A stretch of DNA of 64,000 bases from Ephemerocybe angulata (Eukaryota; Basidiomycota; Agaricomycetes; Agaricales; Psathyrellaceae), in assembly GCA_013368325.1 (NCBI GenBank), contig JAACJK010000226.1, positions 1 through 64,000 on the forward strand, written 5' to 3'. The notes below the pieces were generated by a model. It was not told the DNA's origin. It was given only the letters and a program-made list of their open reading frames with translations, and ran no database searches. A program made the translations under genes and the position numbers. This document shows, piece after piece, positions 1 through 10,136 of the stretch (position 1 is the stretch's first letter; each line of letters starts with the position of its first letter).

Positions 1-41
1 ACCACGTTCTCTGCTAGCGGAGGATATAAAATAAGTAGTCC

Positions 42-940
42 GTGCCAGTTATCTTGTTGCCAATAACAGGATCCAGGTCTGCCCAGAGGGCCATTGTTCC
101 AGGAACCCTTGGAACTCTCCTTCTACTGTCGCCACTCAAAACAGATTCACGGTCTCGTCTCCTTTATTCCAGAACCCAAAGCTCGTGCCGGGGATTGGTC
201 GTTATGACCTTCAAAATAGTCTTCAGCGCTTCTGGTGCCTACTGGCAAATGTCATTTGCACCGATCCAGGCCATTCGCATGGGCCAGATATCCGGAAAGG
301 TCCTAGGAAAAGTAGGCGATGCGGAAGACCATTCGAGGCTCAACCTTCCCAGAGAGGGAGATAAGCTTAAAGCGTTCACAGGTGAGGCTGTAAGGTAGTC
401 ACGACAACTGGCTGACATCCTTACCTCTCGTGCGTGCGCCTAGCCCCGTCCTCTCCCAAGGCCGAGACGCTTGAGACCAACAGACCCAGCAGCCCTGTCG
501 AGGAGCATCTTGTCAAAACGGAGGGAAAAGCCAAGGCGGAGCGTTTGCCGAAGGGTAGCAAGTCTGCGTCGGAAGTCGAAGAGGAGGTGTCGGGGTCGTC
601 CACTTACGATCCAGAGAATAGTTCGGCAGAAGGCGACGATCGTCGTCGGCGCAGGAGTCTCTCTTGGGTCCCGATCGCTTCTATCGACGGGAGTCCGCTC
701 AGTTCCGCTCCAGAAAGTCCTCTGGTATCAGATCACGAAGTCGAAAGTGACCATCCGTTCGAATACGTCAAAGTCAATACGAGGCGACGAGGTAGAAACA
801 AGCTCGAGGGGAAAGGCGGGCGAGCCAAGAAGGAGGTCGTCAAAAAGGTGGTAGCGCCGAAGGGCGGCAAGGGTGGGAAGCGCCCGGCGGCGTCTAGCCC
901 GGAAAAGAGATCGACCCAGAACGTCAAGAGCAAGAAGTGA
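42..940 (+). CDS. C-terminal part of a basic, disordered, probably nuclear protein
   Basis: Two open stretches join in frame across a 62-bp intron with GT at 382 and AG ending at 443. The exons run to 381 and from 444 to a stop at 940. The second exon encodes about 165 residues rich in Ser, Pro, Glu, Lys and Arg, with an RRRRRS cluster, an acidic middle and a C-terminal Lys/Arg/Gly-rich tail ending in KSKK. This composition fits a disordered nuclear or nucleic-acid-binding protein. No domain is recognised. The true start is uncertain: the frame is open from an ATG at 42, but that N-terminal part has no recognisable features and another upstream exon is possible. Confidence 0.45.
72..98 (-). 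repeat. 27-bp exact repeat shared with 17898-17924; would encode MALWADLD on the minus strand
   Basis: These 27 bases occur again, identically and in the same orientation, at 17898-17924. On the minus strand both copies contain an ATG in a CAATGG context followed by codons for ALWADLD, after which the two loci diverge. In this copy the minus-strand frame runs leftward for about 26 codons and reaches a stop before the window edge. It may be the first exon of a gene leaving the window on the left. The match could also be a fragment of a dispersed repeat. No function is recognised. Confidence 0.4.
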
Positions 941-1123
941 TAGGTGATAGGTGATAGTGAATGCCGCCTTAGCACCGCCTTGGCACCACCTTGGCACCGT
1001 TGATATGTATCGGAGCTTGAAACTAGTGATGGTGTGTAGCAAGGATATACACGTATATCAAACAGCATACCTACCTCTGTATTGCGCCTGACATCCTGAC
1101 CTTACCTACCTACTTACCTTCCG

Positions 1124-1167
1124 CTTCCTACCTCCTCACCTTTCGCTTCCTACCTCCTCACCTTTCG
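1124..1167 (+). repeat. 22-bp tandem repeat, two copies, in an intergenic CT-rich tract
   Basis: A 22-bp pyrimidine-rich unit (starts CTTCCTACCTCC) is repeated twice head to tail at 1124-1145 and 1146-1167, followed by a partial third start. It lies in the 941-1295 gap. The rest of that gap shows no gene, only short runs of CTTACC/CTACCT that could be a pyrimidine-rich promoter for the gene starting at 1296. Confidence 0.6.
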
Positions 1168-1295
1168 CTTCTATCGATGTACAGAGTACTTATGTACCAA
1201 ACAATGCGTCATCGTCTGCCATATATCCAACGTTTATAAGATGCAGCCGTTCTTTGGTATCGTTCCGCATCTACTTACCCTTTGTCTTCTTCCTG

Positions 1296-2490
1296 ATGTG
1301 GTTGTTTCTCAGAGGTGAGCATCCGGACCTCCTACCTCTGTGCCACCGTCCGTTCAACTGAATATCCCGCAGCCGATCGCAGCCACTACCCGCTTCCCGT
1401 GGAGCTTCAAAACCGCATCGTTCGTCTACTGCCGCTCCGCGATCTGAACGCTTTACGCACCATACCCCGACTGAAGGAGAGCATGGAAAGCCACTTAAAG
1501 GGCCGCGTTGTTCGGCTCTTGGTGTCGTTTGGTCTGGACAGCGAGGAGACGCTAAACATGATGTCGGCCACGGGTACGATCATATCCGGCTCGGCCGCGC
1601 TAATGATAGTGTCTCCTGGTTCGTGTGAGCCTCGCGACTTGAACCTGTACTGCCCGTCAGGGGCCGCCCGAGGAGCCATCAAGCTGATTCTAGGTTCCAA
1701 GGGCTTCATAGAACCCCCTCACGCCTCAAGGCCCTCCTGACCGAACGGACCCCCTTCAGCAGGTTCGAAGTCAACAACGGGGTCAAGCGTATCTACCGAT
1801 TTGTCAACGTCACCTCTTCGCAGGTTATCACTCTGTCCGAATCCATTTCAACGTCTCCGGTGGCCCCGATCCTGTTCTTCCATACCTCCCTCTGATGAAC
1901 TATGTGTCTGGATCCGATGCTGTGTCTATGTACCCCGAACTCATGGGTCGGTGTATCGGTAAGCCCTCATCGTTCGTACATACCGGCGGCTACTAACACG
2001 AGAATACTCACAGGACTTCTCAACTGCTCCGAGACCTTCGACGAGATCCACAACCCAACGTTCTGGACCGATGGAGGGCACTTGGTATAAAGATATGTGA
2101 CGATTGTCGCGACTGGCATGATGACCACCCGAGCCTGTCTCCTTCGGCGCGACGAGGGATGTGCCAGTGGGCATACAGGCAAACCAACGACGAATGGGTG
2201 TCGAGGATGCCATTTCGATCCGCGGCTGGGGGAAATTGGGCCCCGTCCTGGCCTGGCGTCTGGCGCATCTGTTTCGAGGGAGAACGGAGGTCATGCACCA
2301 CAAGACCAGTGTGCATCTGATCCACGAAGAGTGGTTCAAGATGTGTCTGTACAAGACTGCGGTAGAGTGGGTCAGATACTATGCACCGTTCGACACCAAG
2401 ACCGGCGTGATTGATGGGGCTACATGGAAGCGATCCTTCCCCAGTAAAAGGTTCGCGTATGCTCTCCGTCCTTCGCCCCTGCTCGGCTGA
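1296..2490 (+). pseudogene. F-box-like / NTase-like family gene, copy A, frame-broken
   Basis: A short first exon (ATG at 1296, residues MWLFLR) is spliced over a 58-bp intron (1315-1372) to a long exon with an F-box-like opening (PLPVELQNRIVRLLPLRDL). This is followed by a segment GTIISGSAALMIVSPGSCEP and then RDLNLYCP. The order Gly-Ser followed by D-L-(D/N)-x-Y resembles the nucleotidyltransferase-fold signature and is my inference. The frame is lost near 1893: after the HTSL codons the conserved LMNYVSG continues one base out of register. A GT-AG intron at about 1952-2012 leads to a Cys/Trp-rich C-terminal part that again changes frame (near 2085 and about 2210). Its sister copy B starts at 2727 with the same exon-intron plan, so this is a tandem duplication. 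At least two frame breaks argue for a pseudogene. Confidence 0.6.
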
Positions 2491-2726
2491 CTTCTCTTCT
2501 TTCACCAGCACTTGGCCTACCCAACATAACAACCGGGCGCGCAGAAACTAGTATACGTGTTCGTCGCTTCCGTTCATGCCTGTATTCCGTCCGTCGTGTT
2601 CGTATAGACATGCTTATGATTGCGAGCCCACGGATGGTCGTTGCGATTCCCAGACCCTCTGGCTTCGACCTTCTGCTCCGTCCTACACCCAGCTCGTTGC
2701 ACTACCTGCTTTCTTAGCTTCGACCA

Positions 2727-3895
2727 ATGTTTTTCCTTTACGGTGAGTGGCTATGTTGTGCAACTCGTCGTCGGCAGCTGAGACTTTTCGTTACGCTTCG
2801 CCGTCGACTCTGATCCTCAGATCGTCTACACGACCCTCTACCCGCCGACATCCAGGACGAAGTTCTCCAATGGCTTCCTCTATCCAGCCTCAACACGCTA
2901 TCTAAGCTTCCTGACATGAAGGCGGTGATCAAGAAGCATCTTCGGCAGAGAGTGGTCCATGCGCTGAAGCGCTTTTTGGAGGACCCTGATCCGTGCCTAC
3001 GCATGATGGCAGAGACTGGCACCATCCTCTCCGGCTCGACAGCCCTTCAGGTTGTGACGCCCGGTAGTTGCATCCCTACTGACCTCAATTTTTATTGCCC
3101 GAAAGGGTTCGCGTCAGCCGCAGTGCGTCAACTGCAGGCTATTCCCAACATTCAGAGGGTGCCGCTTCCCGCGAAGAAAGTTGGGGCCGAAAGAACCCCT
3201 TTCACCAAGCTCAACGTCAATCGTGGCGTCCGTAAAATATACCTCTTCCGGCACAACGCGTCTGGCAAGAGGATCACTCTCTGCGAATCTATCGCAGATT
3301 CTCCCTGGTCCCGCTCTTTTTTTTTCATTCAACGCTTCTGATGAACTATGTGAGCGGGAAAGACGTAGCCTGCTTTTATCCAACGCTCACCGAACGCTGC
3401 GCCGGTTAGTAGCACCCGTCATTCGAGACTCTAGCCAATCACTCACAATTTTTCCCGTGGTTTTACAGGTCTAGTTAACCTTCACGTCGACTTCGCCCTC
3501 CTCCACAAACCTGGTCAAGTCGATAAATGGGTCGACATGGGGTTCGACATTCGAGCCCATTGCTTGAGCATCCACTCTGTCCACACGACAGGCTGCCCAG
3601 GACCGTTGGAGATGCCTGCCAGTGGGCGTCGAGAAGGACAGATGATAAGTGGGCTACGGTTTTGTCTTTCGAAGAGACAGACGCACAAGCAGGCCCCATC
3701 ATTGCTTGGCAGCTTGGACGCTCTGCTGGCACAGGGAACAAGCGAGGGATTCTCTCTGGTGCAGTTCAGGTGGCAGGTGATAAGTGGTACATGAGCACCT
3801 TCAGACCAGGAGGGGTGTGGGTCGAATATTACGCGCCCGTCAACAAGAGAACAGGCCAGACGGTTAGTGCGTGGTGGATGTGCTCGTTCCCTTGA
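2727..3895 (+). pseudogene. F-box-like / NTase-like family gene, copy B, frame-broken
   Basis: Tandem paralogue of copy A. Exon 1 (2727-2742, MFFLY) is joined across a 78-bp intron (2743-2820) to DRLHDPLPADIQDEVLQWLP, an F-box-like start. Next comes GTILSGSTALQVVTPGSCIP and TDLNFYCPKG, the same Gly-Ser...D-L-N-x-Y arrangement as in copy A. Near 3303 one C appears to be missing: the family-like LVPLFFFHST and LMNYVSG continue in the next frame, while the annotated frame runs into a stop at 3341. Another intron (about 3402-3471) and a further frame change near 3550 precede the C-terminal WASRRTDDKW segment and WVEYYAPVNKRTG, matched in copy A by WVRYYAPFDTKTG. Its breaks lie at different bases from those of copy A, so decay was independent. 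Confidence 0.6.
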
Positions 3896-4590
3896 TTCGT
3901 GACACACGCTTCTTTGGTATCCCCGATCTTTTTTCGACAAGAATCGCCAGTACCATACCAGTCCCCGTTCATCTGAGGAGGGCCATCGCTGTTCGTTAAG
4001 GTGCGTGACGTCCGGTCGAATGAAGAGACCGGCCGTATGCACGAAATTTTGTTTAAACTGTCAGGGGTAGCATCAGGATCAGCACGGTTGTTGTAGGAGT
4101 ACCCGTCGTTTAAGCAGATCAAGGACTACTCGCGGGGGTTGACGTCCTATCTGGACTTTTTGAGGTGCGTCGATACCCCGTTTTGAAGTTCCTTCACTTA
4201 CAATTCATCGGAGTGACTTGTTCGCCCTCGAAAGACGATAGCTTACCGACTATATGATCCTCTCGCACTCTCTTGTTGCATCCGCATTGTCTCTGTGGAC
4301 ACAAGGTCCACGATTTGCGAGATCGGGCCCTCCTGAAGGGATCTTCGTCGTTTCGTTCCCCATTGTCCGCCCCACCCACAGCCGTTTCTCTTGCGATGGT
4401 ACTGCTCCGCTTCTTGGACCTTATTCAGCCAATACTGGCGCGGTTCTCTCCGTTTCTCTCTTGGTGCGGGGCGCGGGAGCGTTGAAGGCGGCGCACGGTT
4501 CCTTGAACTACAACCATCAGCTGGGGTGGATGTCTTGCTGATTCCTTTGCCCTTGAACTAAATCACCAGAAGAGATAAATGCCTTACTGA
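3896..4590. other. stretch without a recognisable gene
   Basis: Only short overlapping open frames are present, none with a domain or a consistent exon plan. The first 200 bases may be the decayed 3' end of copy B. Confidence 0.5.
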
Positions 4591-5113
4591 ATGCCTTTAA
4601 CAAGAACCACCAGTCGGGAGTGGATGACTTGGGAATCAACCTTTTATTCAACCTGTGTAACAAACAGGTACACGCAGGTACACGCAATGCTTTCAAACCA
4701 AACGATGCCAGGTCATCGATGGCAACTCTTCTTCAGCAACCACCACCACACACCATTATACAATGTCAACCCCAAGCTCTCCTTCTGAAACTTCCCTCCC
4801 CAGGTAGGACATCACCTTTCTCCTTATGCGCCTCTATTGATACCGTGATATGATAGTGAGGACAATGGCGGCGGCCGGTTTTGGGAAGGAGCACACGATT
4901 TTCGCATTGAAAACTTGAGGAGTGAGTACGTGCTTTCGGAAATCCTGAGTCTTTTCTCATATTTCTGCGTGCAGTAATTCAGGCGAACAATGCCTTCTTC
5001 GCATGCACGCAGGGTCGTCACGTCTTTGAAGCGGCTGTGGTGGTCTTGTTGGCGATCATCCTGGCTCTTCTCCTGGCCCTGTACGCGAAGTGCCCGTGCC
5101 AGGAGATGTAGAT
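4591..5113 (+). pseudogene. short degenerate gene ending in a single transmembrane segment
   Basis: The last exon-like stretch (about 4985-5113) encodes NNAFFACTQGRHVFEAA followed by a strongly hydrophobic helix (VVVLLAIILALLLALYA) and a Cys-containing tail KCPCQEM before a TAG at 5111. About 21 bases at 4705-4725 recur at 17283-17303 inside another small gene that also ends in a hydrophobic segment and a Cys cluster. The two loci may therefore be distant relatives. The upstream exons cannot be resolved. No function is recognised. Confidence 0.3.
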
Positions 5114-5298
5114 GAGTGATTCGAATTGTATTTACAAAGATGGACCTGAAAATGATAGTTGAACGTTTGAACGCCCATGCAACGCGTAAACTGAACTCGC
5201 TGTTCCGACCGTAAGGTAAACTACTGTCCCTCGCGCAGCGAACGAACATAGGTTCTCCCTGCTCTTCGCACACTGCGCAGGGCCTCACACAGCTCTTC

Positions 5299-5771
5299 CT
5301 GGACATCCACCACCGTCTTCAAGAATCTCGCCCTCCCCAGCATCGGCCAGTTCACCATCCTCGATCGCAGGATCGCCTCTCGGACATCCACCACCGTCTT
5401 CAAGAATCTCGCCCTCCCCAGCATCGGCCAATTCACCGTCCTCGATCGCAGGATCGCCTCTCCCAGCGGCGCAGGAAACAACTGGTTGACCAAGACAGGG
5501 CGGGCAAGCGGGGGAGGCTGTGCGCCTCCTCCTCGAACTCAACGACGGCGTGAAGGGTCACGCGATCGTGAAGGAGGTTTCGGGCGCCGAGGGCGGCGTC
5601 GATTGGCTTAAGGGCACATTCAGCCTCGTCATCACACACAATCTCGAGAAGGGGGCTTTGGACCAGCTGTCGTTCAACCAAGCACAGCGAGTCGCCAAAC
5701 ATCCTGCAGCCTTGACCCCGAGGCTTGCGCAGTTTGTTTCCCAGTGCTGGCGGCGTCGAGTATGTGTTTGA
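5299..5771 (+). pseudogene. fragment of the NEDD8-activating enzyme regulatory subunit (NAE1/APPBP1/ULA1-like)
   Basis: The plus-strand frame reads TSTTVFKNLALPSIGQFTIL, then ASPSGAGNNW, then in another frame GQAGEAVRLLLELND and FSLVITHNLEKGALDQLS. These match, in order, the Rossmann-like part of the E1 regulatory subunit that pairs with UBA3 to activate NEDD8: the glycine-rich/LKNLVLPGIG block, the DAGNNFF block, the RAEEA-LLLELND block and the FSLVIAHNL block. The N-terminal start and everything after about residue 170 of the family are absent. A frame change occurs between GNNW and the GEAVRLLLELND block, and an 81-bp internal tandem duplication repeats the LKNL...TILD region. This is a broken, partial copy. 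The functional gene should be elsewhere. The recognition comes from my memory of the family. Confidence 0.65.
5301..5462 (+). repeat. 81-bp tandem duplication inside the NAE1-like fragment
   Basis: Two head-to-tail units of 81 bases (5301-5381 and 5382-5462) differ at only a few positions. The period is exactly 27 codons, so the duplicated FKNLALPSIGQFT(I/V)LD block stays in frame. Confidence 0.85.
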
Positions 5772-6563
5772 GGTGGTGGTTGTGAATTAAGCGCCGAATT
5801 CAACCGGGCGAACGACATCGACGGCCCGCAGCTCCGGGTTCGCTCTCCGCTGGTCCGGTTCCGTGGTTCATAGTGTTGCTCCAAATCCTCCCCGATTTGA
5901 TAGCGACTTTCGTCAGAGCCTGCGCGTCGAACGAAGCAACACTGCACGTCGAGTAAATAAAGATGTATACTGACAGCAGGAATGGTGACTCGGATAAGGC
6001 TGGGATAAGGCTGAATCGACATAACTCAGTGATGTACACCAGCGGCCATAGCGAGAAGGATAATTTGAGGAGGAGGAGGAGCGAATTCAACTGCGGCAGG
6101 ATGGGATTGAAATGACGGGAGAGGGAAAGATTTGGGAGAGAAGTGACAGCATCAAAGAGCGCGACTTGCGAAGTTGTTGCGAAGCGCGATCGCCGATGAC
6201 GTATGTTACGTCGGTTCTCGAGCAGAGTCGGCGCTCGCCAACATACCTCTCTCCGCCGAATAGAAGTTCTAGATCTTAGAAAATGACATTTATTAGTAGA
6301 TACATGTAAGAACTTCGAAATAGCAAGTATAGATTTGGGAGAAGAGATGGAGAAAAGGCTATATATTGTCCCAGGTCCGACATGGGCCTGTGAGGGCAGA
6401 CTGTCACATTTACTTCAGCCGTTCTCGGGCTCTCCGCGCAGACGGTCTTCTCACTGGGCCTGTGAACATTTTAACCAACATCGAAGGAGCTCGAATGTGT
6501 GTGATCCCGATCACATACCCGGTTCATTGATCATCCTCATCTAATCATTCAGGTTCGGGCTCG
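5772..6563. other. intergenic stretch, nothing recognised
   Basis: No coherent coding frame or clear repeat seen. The last part is the upstream region of the next gene. Confidence 0.5.
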
Positions 6564-6573
6564 TATATATAAG
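6564..6573 (+). promoter_or_regulatory. TATA-like box upstream of the 6675 gene
   Basis: TATATATAAG lies about 100 bp before the first ATG at 6675, a plausible distance for a TATA box with a short 5' leader. Confidence 0.5.
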
Positions 6574-6674
6574 ATCGCGAAAGCCTTTGGAAAAACTTGT
6601 AGCTTCAAGAGTCCCAAGTTCCGTCGAACAACTCAACAGAGCGTGTTAATATCTCTTTCCAGGTCCCAGGGAGA

Positions 6675-7962
6675 ATGCAAAACCCTCACAATGGTGGGTC
6701 CGCCTAGCGTAATACACTCCAGGATATCTCACATTCAATGTTTCGTTGCGCTCAGAGCTAGAGGTCATTCTAGGCAGTCATGACGAGCAGACGGCTGAGG
6801 CAAGAGCCATTTTCAAAAATTCATGGCATCTTGCGCAGCTGGGATAGGTGCTAGGAATTTCTTAACCTTTTCGCTGGGGTCTGTCACTGAACCTTCTCAA
6901 GGTTTGAGTATGAAGGATAGAGAAGGAGTTAATAAAGCATGTCGCCTTCTCAAAGACTCTAAATTGCTCCGACACAACGTTGGCACAGTCGTAAACACCT
7001 TAGTCGACGAAATCGAAACGGTAAGCGCGTTGGTCGATGTCAGTATGAGTGTCACGCTCATCCAGACCTGCATACGTCTAGCCCGAGAACAGCGCCTCTT
7101 TGCTCGCCGCCCTGCAGTTTTCCCGATACATTTTCCGTTATTACAAAGGCACTCTGGAACCGAGGCGCTCAACAGATTTGGTCGATTCCCTCCTTGATCA
7201 CATCGTCGGCAATGGGTTTATCAAATGCGAGGGTGTGTATCGTGAACGATCCTGCTTTGCAAGCCGCTCACGACGCGCTAGATGTGAGCCTCGAAAACCG
7301 ACACCTTTCCGCCGAGCTTCTCAGCTTGTTATACTGCAATGGCGTCTTAGGTTGCGAACACTGTGAGTTGTTTAAAGTGCTTACCGCCTGTGACTCACTC
7401 GCAGTTGTAGTCGTGACACTGCGCTTCCCCCTTTGCGAGCTGGTCGACCTCATCGAGACAGCACACAGTGTTGAAAAAGGAACGCTTGGAAACGCTCTTA
7501 TTAGGCTGCTTGTTGGTCAAATCCCTTTGATCTTCGCTGGCGTCGCTGACCATTTATTAGGGAGCCATGGGTTTCTTTGCAAGAGAGCGAGGGGCCGAAA
7601 TCGAACTTTTGGTCCAATTTTTCATCTATGCGTTAGAAAACCGGATCCCAAGAACCAGGTCCTTTGGAAGGCGAATCAGCGAAGTATTGAGGGACGTCGG
7701 TGAGGGATTCGACCTATTCGACGTGCAAAAGGTCGATTCACTAATACTTTGAAGATGAACCCCTAGGCACTCATGACCTTTTGAAGTACCTGATGCAAGA
7801 CATCCTCGTTATGGGGAAAGATAGAGTGGTCCTATTTCACGAAGAGACTAGCAGCCTTATCGACGTTGTGACGAAGACACTAGTTGAGAAAGGGAAACCC
7901 GTAGAGGTGAGCGCTACAACCACGGTCCATAGAATGATGCCAACAATCTTTAGAGTAAGAAA
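6675..7962 (+). CDS. helical multi-exon protein region upstream of (possibly fused to) the F-box/LRR protein
   Basis: A chain of short exons can be followed: MQNPHN+ELEVILGSHDEQT (intron 6694-6755), then LSMKDREGVNKACRLLKDSK...LVDEIET, then after an intron ending near 7082 PENSASLLAALQFSRYIFRYYKG...GFIKCE. Next come DVSLENRHLSAELLSLLYCNG and FVVVTLRFPLCELVDLIETAH, and finally RGAEIELLVQFFIYALENR...THDLLKYLMQDILVMGKD...KGKPVE. The product is mostly amphipathic helix, perhaps an armadillo/HEAT-type repeat, with no family recognised. Two joints do not close: a TAG just before the donor near 6840, and a one-base frame change near 7575. The last donor (7903) and the acceptor just before 7953 are phase-compatible with the F-box exon. 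This may therefore be the 5' part of one long gene, or a decaying neighbour. Confidence 0.4.
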
Positions 7963-9465
7963 ATGGATCTGCGCCTTCTTAGGCTTCTGCTCAATGCGGT
8001 GTCGACTTCGAGCGCTTTGGCTGATGGAATAGACATCTCGACGCGATTGAAAAGCATCCGTTTGACGATAGGAGACTCTTCGAAGACAGGCCAAGCGATA
8101 ACAAGGTACATCTCGGCGGCCGTTTCGAATCCTGCGGCTGCACCATCTCTCTCAGGCTGGCGACTACCAATCGAGATCACTGGCGAAATCATATCCCTCG
8201 TCGTTTCCCATGGCTTTAAGGATTACGATGCCAGGCGCGAATTGATCGACCTAACCTTGGTCTGTCAGGCATGGCGCACAGCGGCACTCTGCAGCAAGGA
8301 GCTCTGGTCTGCCATTTCAATCGTGGTGCTGCCGTGCCACTGCATACGCGCTATGAACGGTGGTAAAGAAGACGCTGATACATTTGAGAGAGTCGTAGCC
8401 TGGCTCGGGCGCTCGGGCGGTATGAAAAAGGGATTGGACCTTTCATCCGGACTGGGTGCATGTTTCGATGAAAATCACCTGCAGGAACTACCGAATTACG
8501 TCTTGAGACTTTTGACGGAAGGCCCCTCCCTCCACACCCTCGATTTAGTCGTCAGCAGTCTGAAGTCCCTCCGAGCATGGGCGACCTTGATGAAGTTGTA
8601 CGACCCGGTGCCGACCCAAGGTCGCTCGTGGGATGGTATTCGATCGCTGACTATCGACCTCGATAACCCATATCCCAACCAATGGGATGAATTTCAGAGT
8701 TCCGCTGAGTTCGCTTTCCGTTTTCTACCTCCTCTGACGGCCTTAGACCTCCAGTTACCGTCACGCTGTGCCTTTCCGAGCGACGCAACGGCGGCGAACG
8801 GCGCATTCCGGATCCCACTCAACACTTCGCGCCACCTTACGGAGCTGTCCATCAAGTGGGATTGGGAAGGTCCTCAATTATTGCAGCTCCTCAGCGAGTG
8901 CCATAACTTGAAGGACCTCACCATCGACCTTGCTCACTCCCAGATTCCCGCGACCGAAGTCGAGCGCGCTACAACACAGGGACATCCCATCCTGCTTCCT
9001 AGGCTTAAGAGGATGACCTTGAAACAATCCGACGGCGATTTTCTCGTTTACATCCGAGCGCCCTTCCTGGAAGAACTCGATCTCCAAGTCGATGTATGGC
9101 ATGTGTCATACGGTCCATTGGCCCCAGTAAATGTCCTTCGGTTTCTTCGCCAAAGCAAGGTCACCGAATCCATCGGAACGCTCAAGATCCGTAACCTCGA
9201 CACTCCTACCTTCCAGTTGCGTGTGCTTCTTTCAGCTCTCCCTTCCATTTCACATCTGTCTTTGGACGACGTGGACTTCGATCCCGCCGAACTTTTCCCT
9301 CTCGTCGGTAGCGCCTCCAATCAGGGCCCCATTCTGCCAAAACTTCGAACCTTCGAGCTCTTTCGCCTCTGGCGATCGTTTGATCTCGAAGCTGTGAAGC
9401 GTTACTTCGCGTCGCTACTAGAAACTTCAAAATGCACATTGATTGCTTCTTTCAAGGGACAATGA
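7963..9465 (+). CDS. F-box/LRR-like protein
   Basis: One uninterrupted 500-residue frame. Residues about 67-115 (RLPIEITGEIISLVV...LVCQAWRTAAL...LW) form an agaricomycete-type F-box, which would dock the protein onto Skp1 in an SCF ubiquitin ligase. The rest is a series of irregular leucine-rich segments (LTALDLQLP, LTELSIKWDW, LKDLTIDLAH, LEELDLQVDV, ISHLSLDDVD) typical of the substrate-binding half of such proteins. The substrate is unknown. The ATG at 7963 gives a clean start, but an AG just upstream (before 7953) is in phase with the preceding exon chain, so the real protein may begin near 6675. No frame breaks are seen in this exon. Confidence 0.7.
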   Translation: MDLRLLRLLLNAVSTSSALADGIDISTRLKSIRLTIGDSSKTGQAITRYISAAVSNPAAAPSLSGWRLPIEITGEIISLVVSHGFKDYDARRELIDLTLVCQAWRTAALCSKELWSAISIVVLPCHCIRAMNGGKEDADTFERVVAWLGRSGGMKKGLDLSSGLGACFDENHLQELPNYVLRLLTEGPSLHTLDLVVSSLKSLRAWATLMKLYDPVPTQGRSWDGIRSLTIDLDNPYPNQWDEFQSSAEFAFRFLPPLTALDLQLPSRCAFPSDATAANGAFRIPLNTSRHLTELSIKWDWEGPQLLQLLSECHNLKDLTIDLAHSQIPATEVERATTQGHPILLPRLKRMTLKQSDGDFLVYIRAPFLEELDLQVDVWHVSYGPLAPVNVLRFLRQSKVTESIGTLKIRNLDTPTFQLRVLLSALPSISHLSLDDVDFDPAELFPLVGSASNQGPILPKLRTFELFRLWRSFDLEAVKRYFASLLETSKCTLIASFKGQ

Positions 9466-10136
9466 GTGGAGGTAGAATGACAGCCCTTCTTGTTTCCAGT
9501 TGCTCAGTGGCCTACGGTTCTCCGGTTTGTATCATTATTACTTATATTATGTACATTGTTCAAGTAATAGTGCGTCTGAACATGGAATTGACCTCGTCAT
9601 CTTGAATTGTATCATCCAAACGATCAGGTCAGCCCAATGCAGACTGTCACTTATTGAACAATCTATCACCTCTACCTTACATCGTATGCAGTCCTGAGCC
9701 GAATCGGCTTCGCCCGCGTGATTGCAGTGTGCTCAGTGCTCGCCAACCGCCATCCAACATCGGCCACCCGCCTTGCGATGGTCTGGATGCTGGCGGAGGA
9801 CGTGAGTGAGCTGCGGCTATGCATGGCTGGCCTCTGATATTGTGAGTACGATATCGTGCGTATTGGGGTCGATTTTACTCACCCGCAGTCCACCGCTCAC
9901 ATTGGACATCCCGCATCCGATTCATTAGCGCCCACCGCCGCCGCCACCGACCACCATCACCACTTGCATTATGGGCATGCTAGCATGCCATTTACGAGTC
10001 AAACCTAAGGTACAGGCAGACTCGTCACTCAACTGAGGAGGAGGGATTTGATAAAGGGGTTCGATAGATACATGTAGTTCGTAAGATAGCTGGCAGGCTA
10101 AGGAGTGTAGCGAAGCGTCTACGACTGTTCGCCGTA
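9466..10136. other. intergenic stretch, nothing recognised
   Basis: No coherent gene. Short His/Pro/Ala-coding runs near 9890-9970 are composition artefacts of a CACC-rich tract. Confidence 0.5.

Noticed and set aside
1890..3345. TGATG stop-start overlap in both NTase-like copies as termination-reinitiation or programmed -1 frameshifting
   Set aside because: Reading the conserved motif (LFFFHST in copy B) shows that the two copies lose frame at different places. A shared recoding signal is therefore unlikely and decay explains it better.
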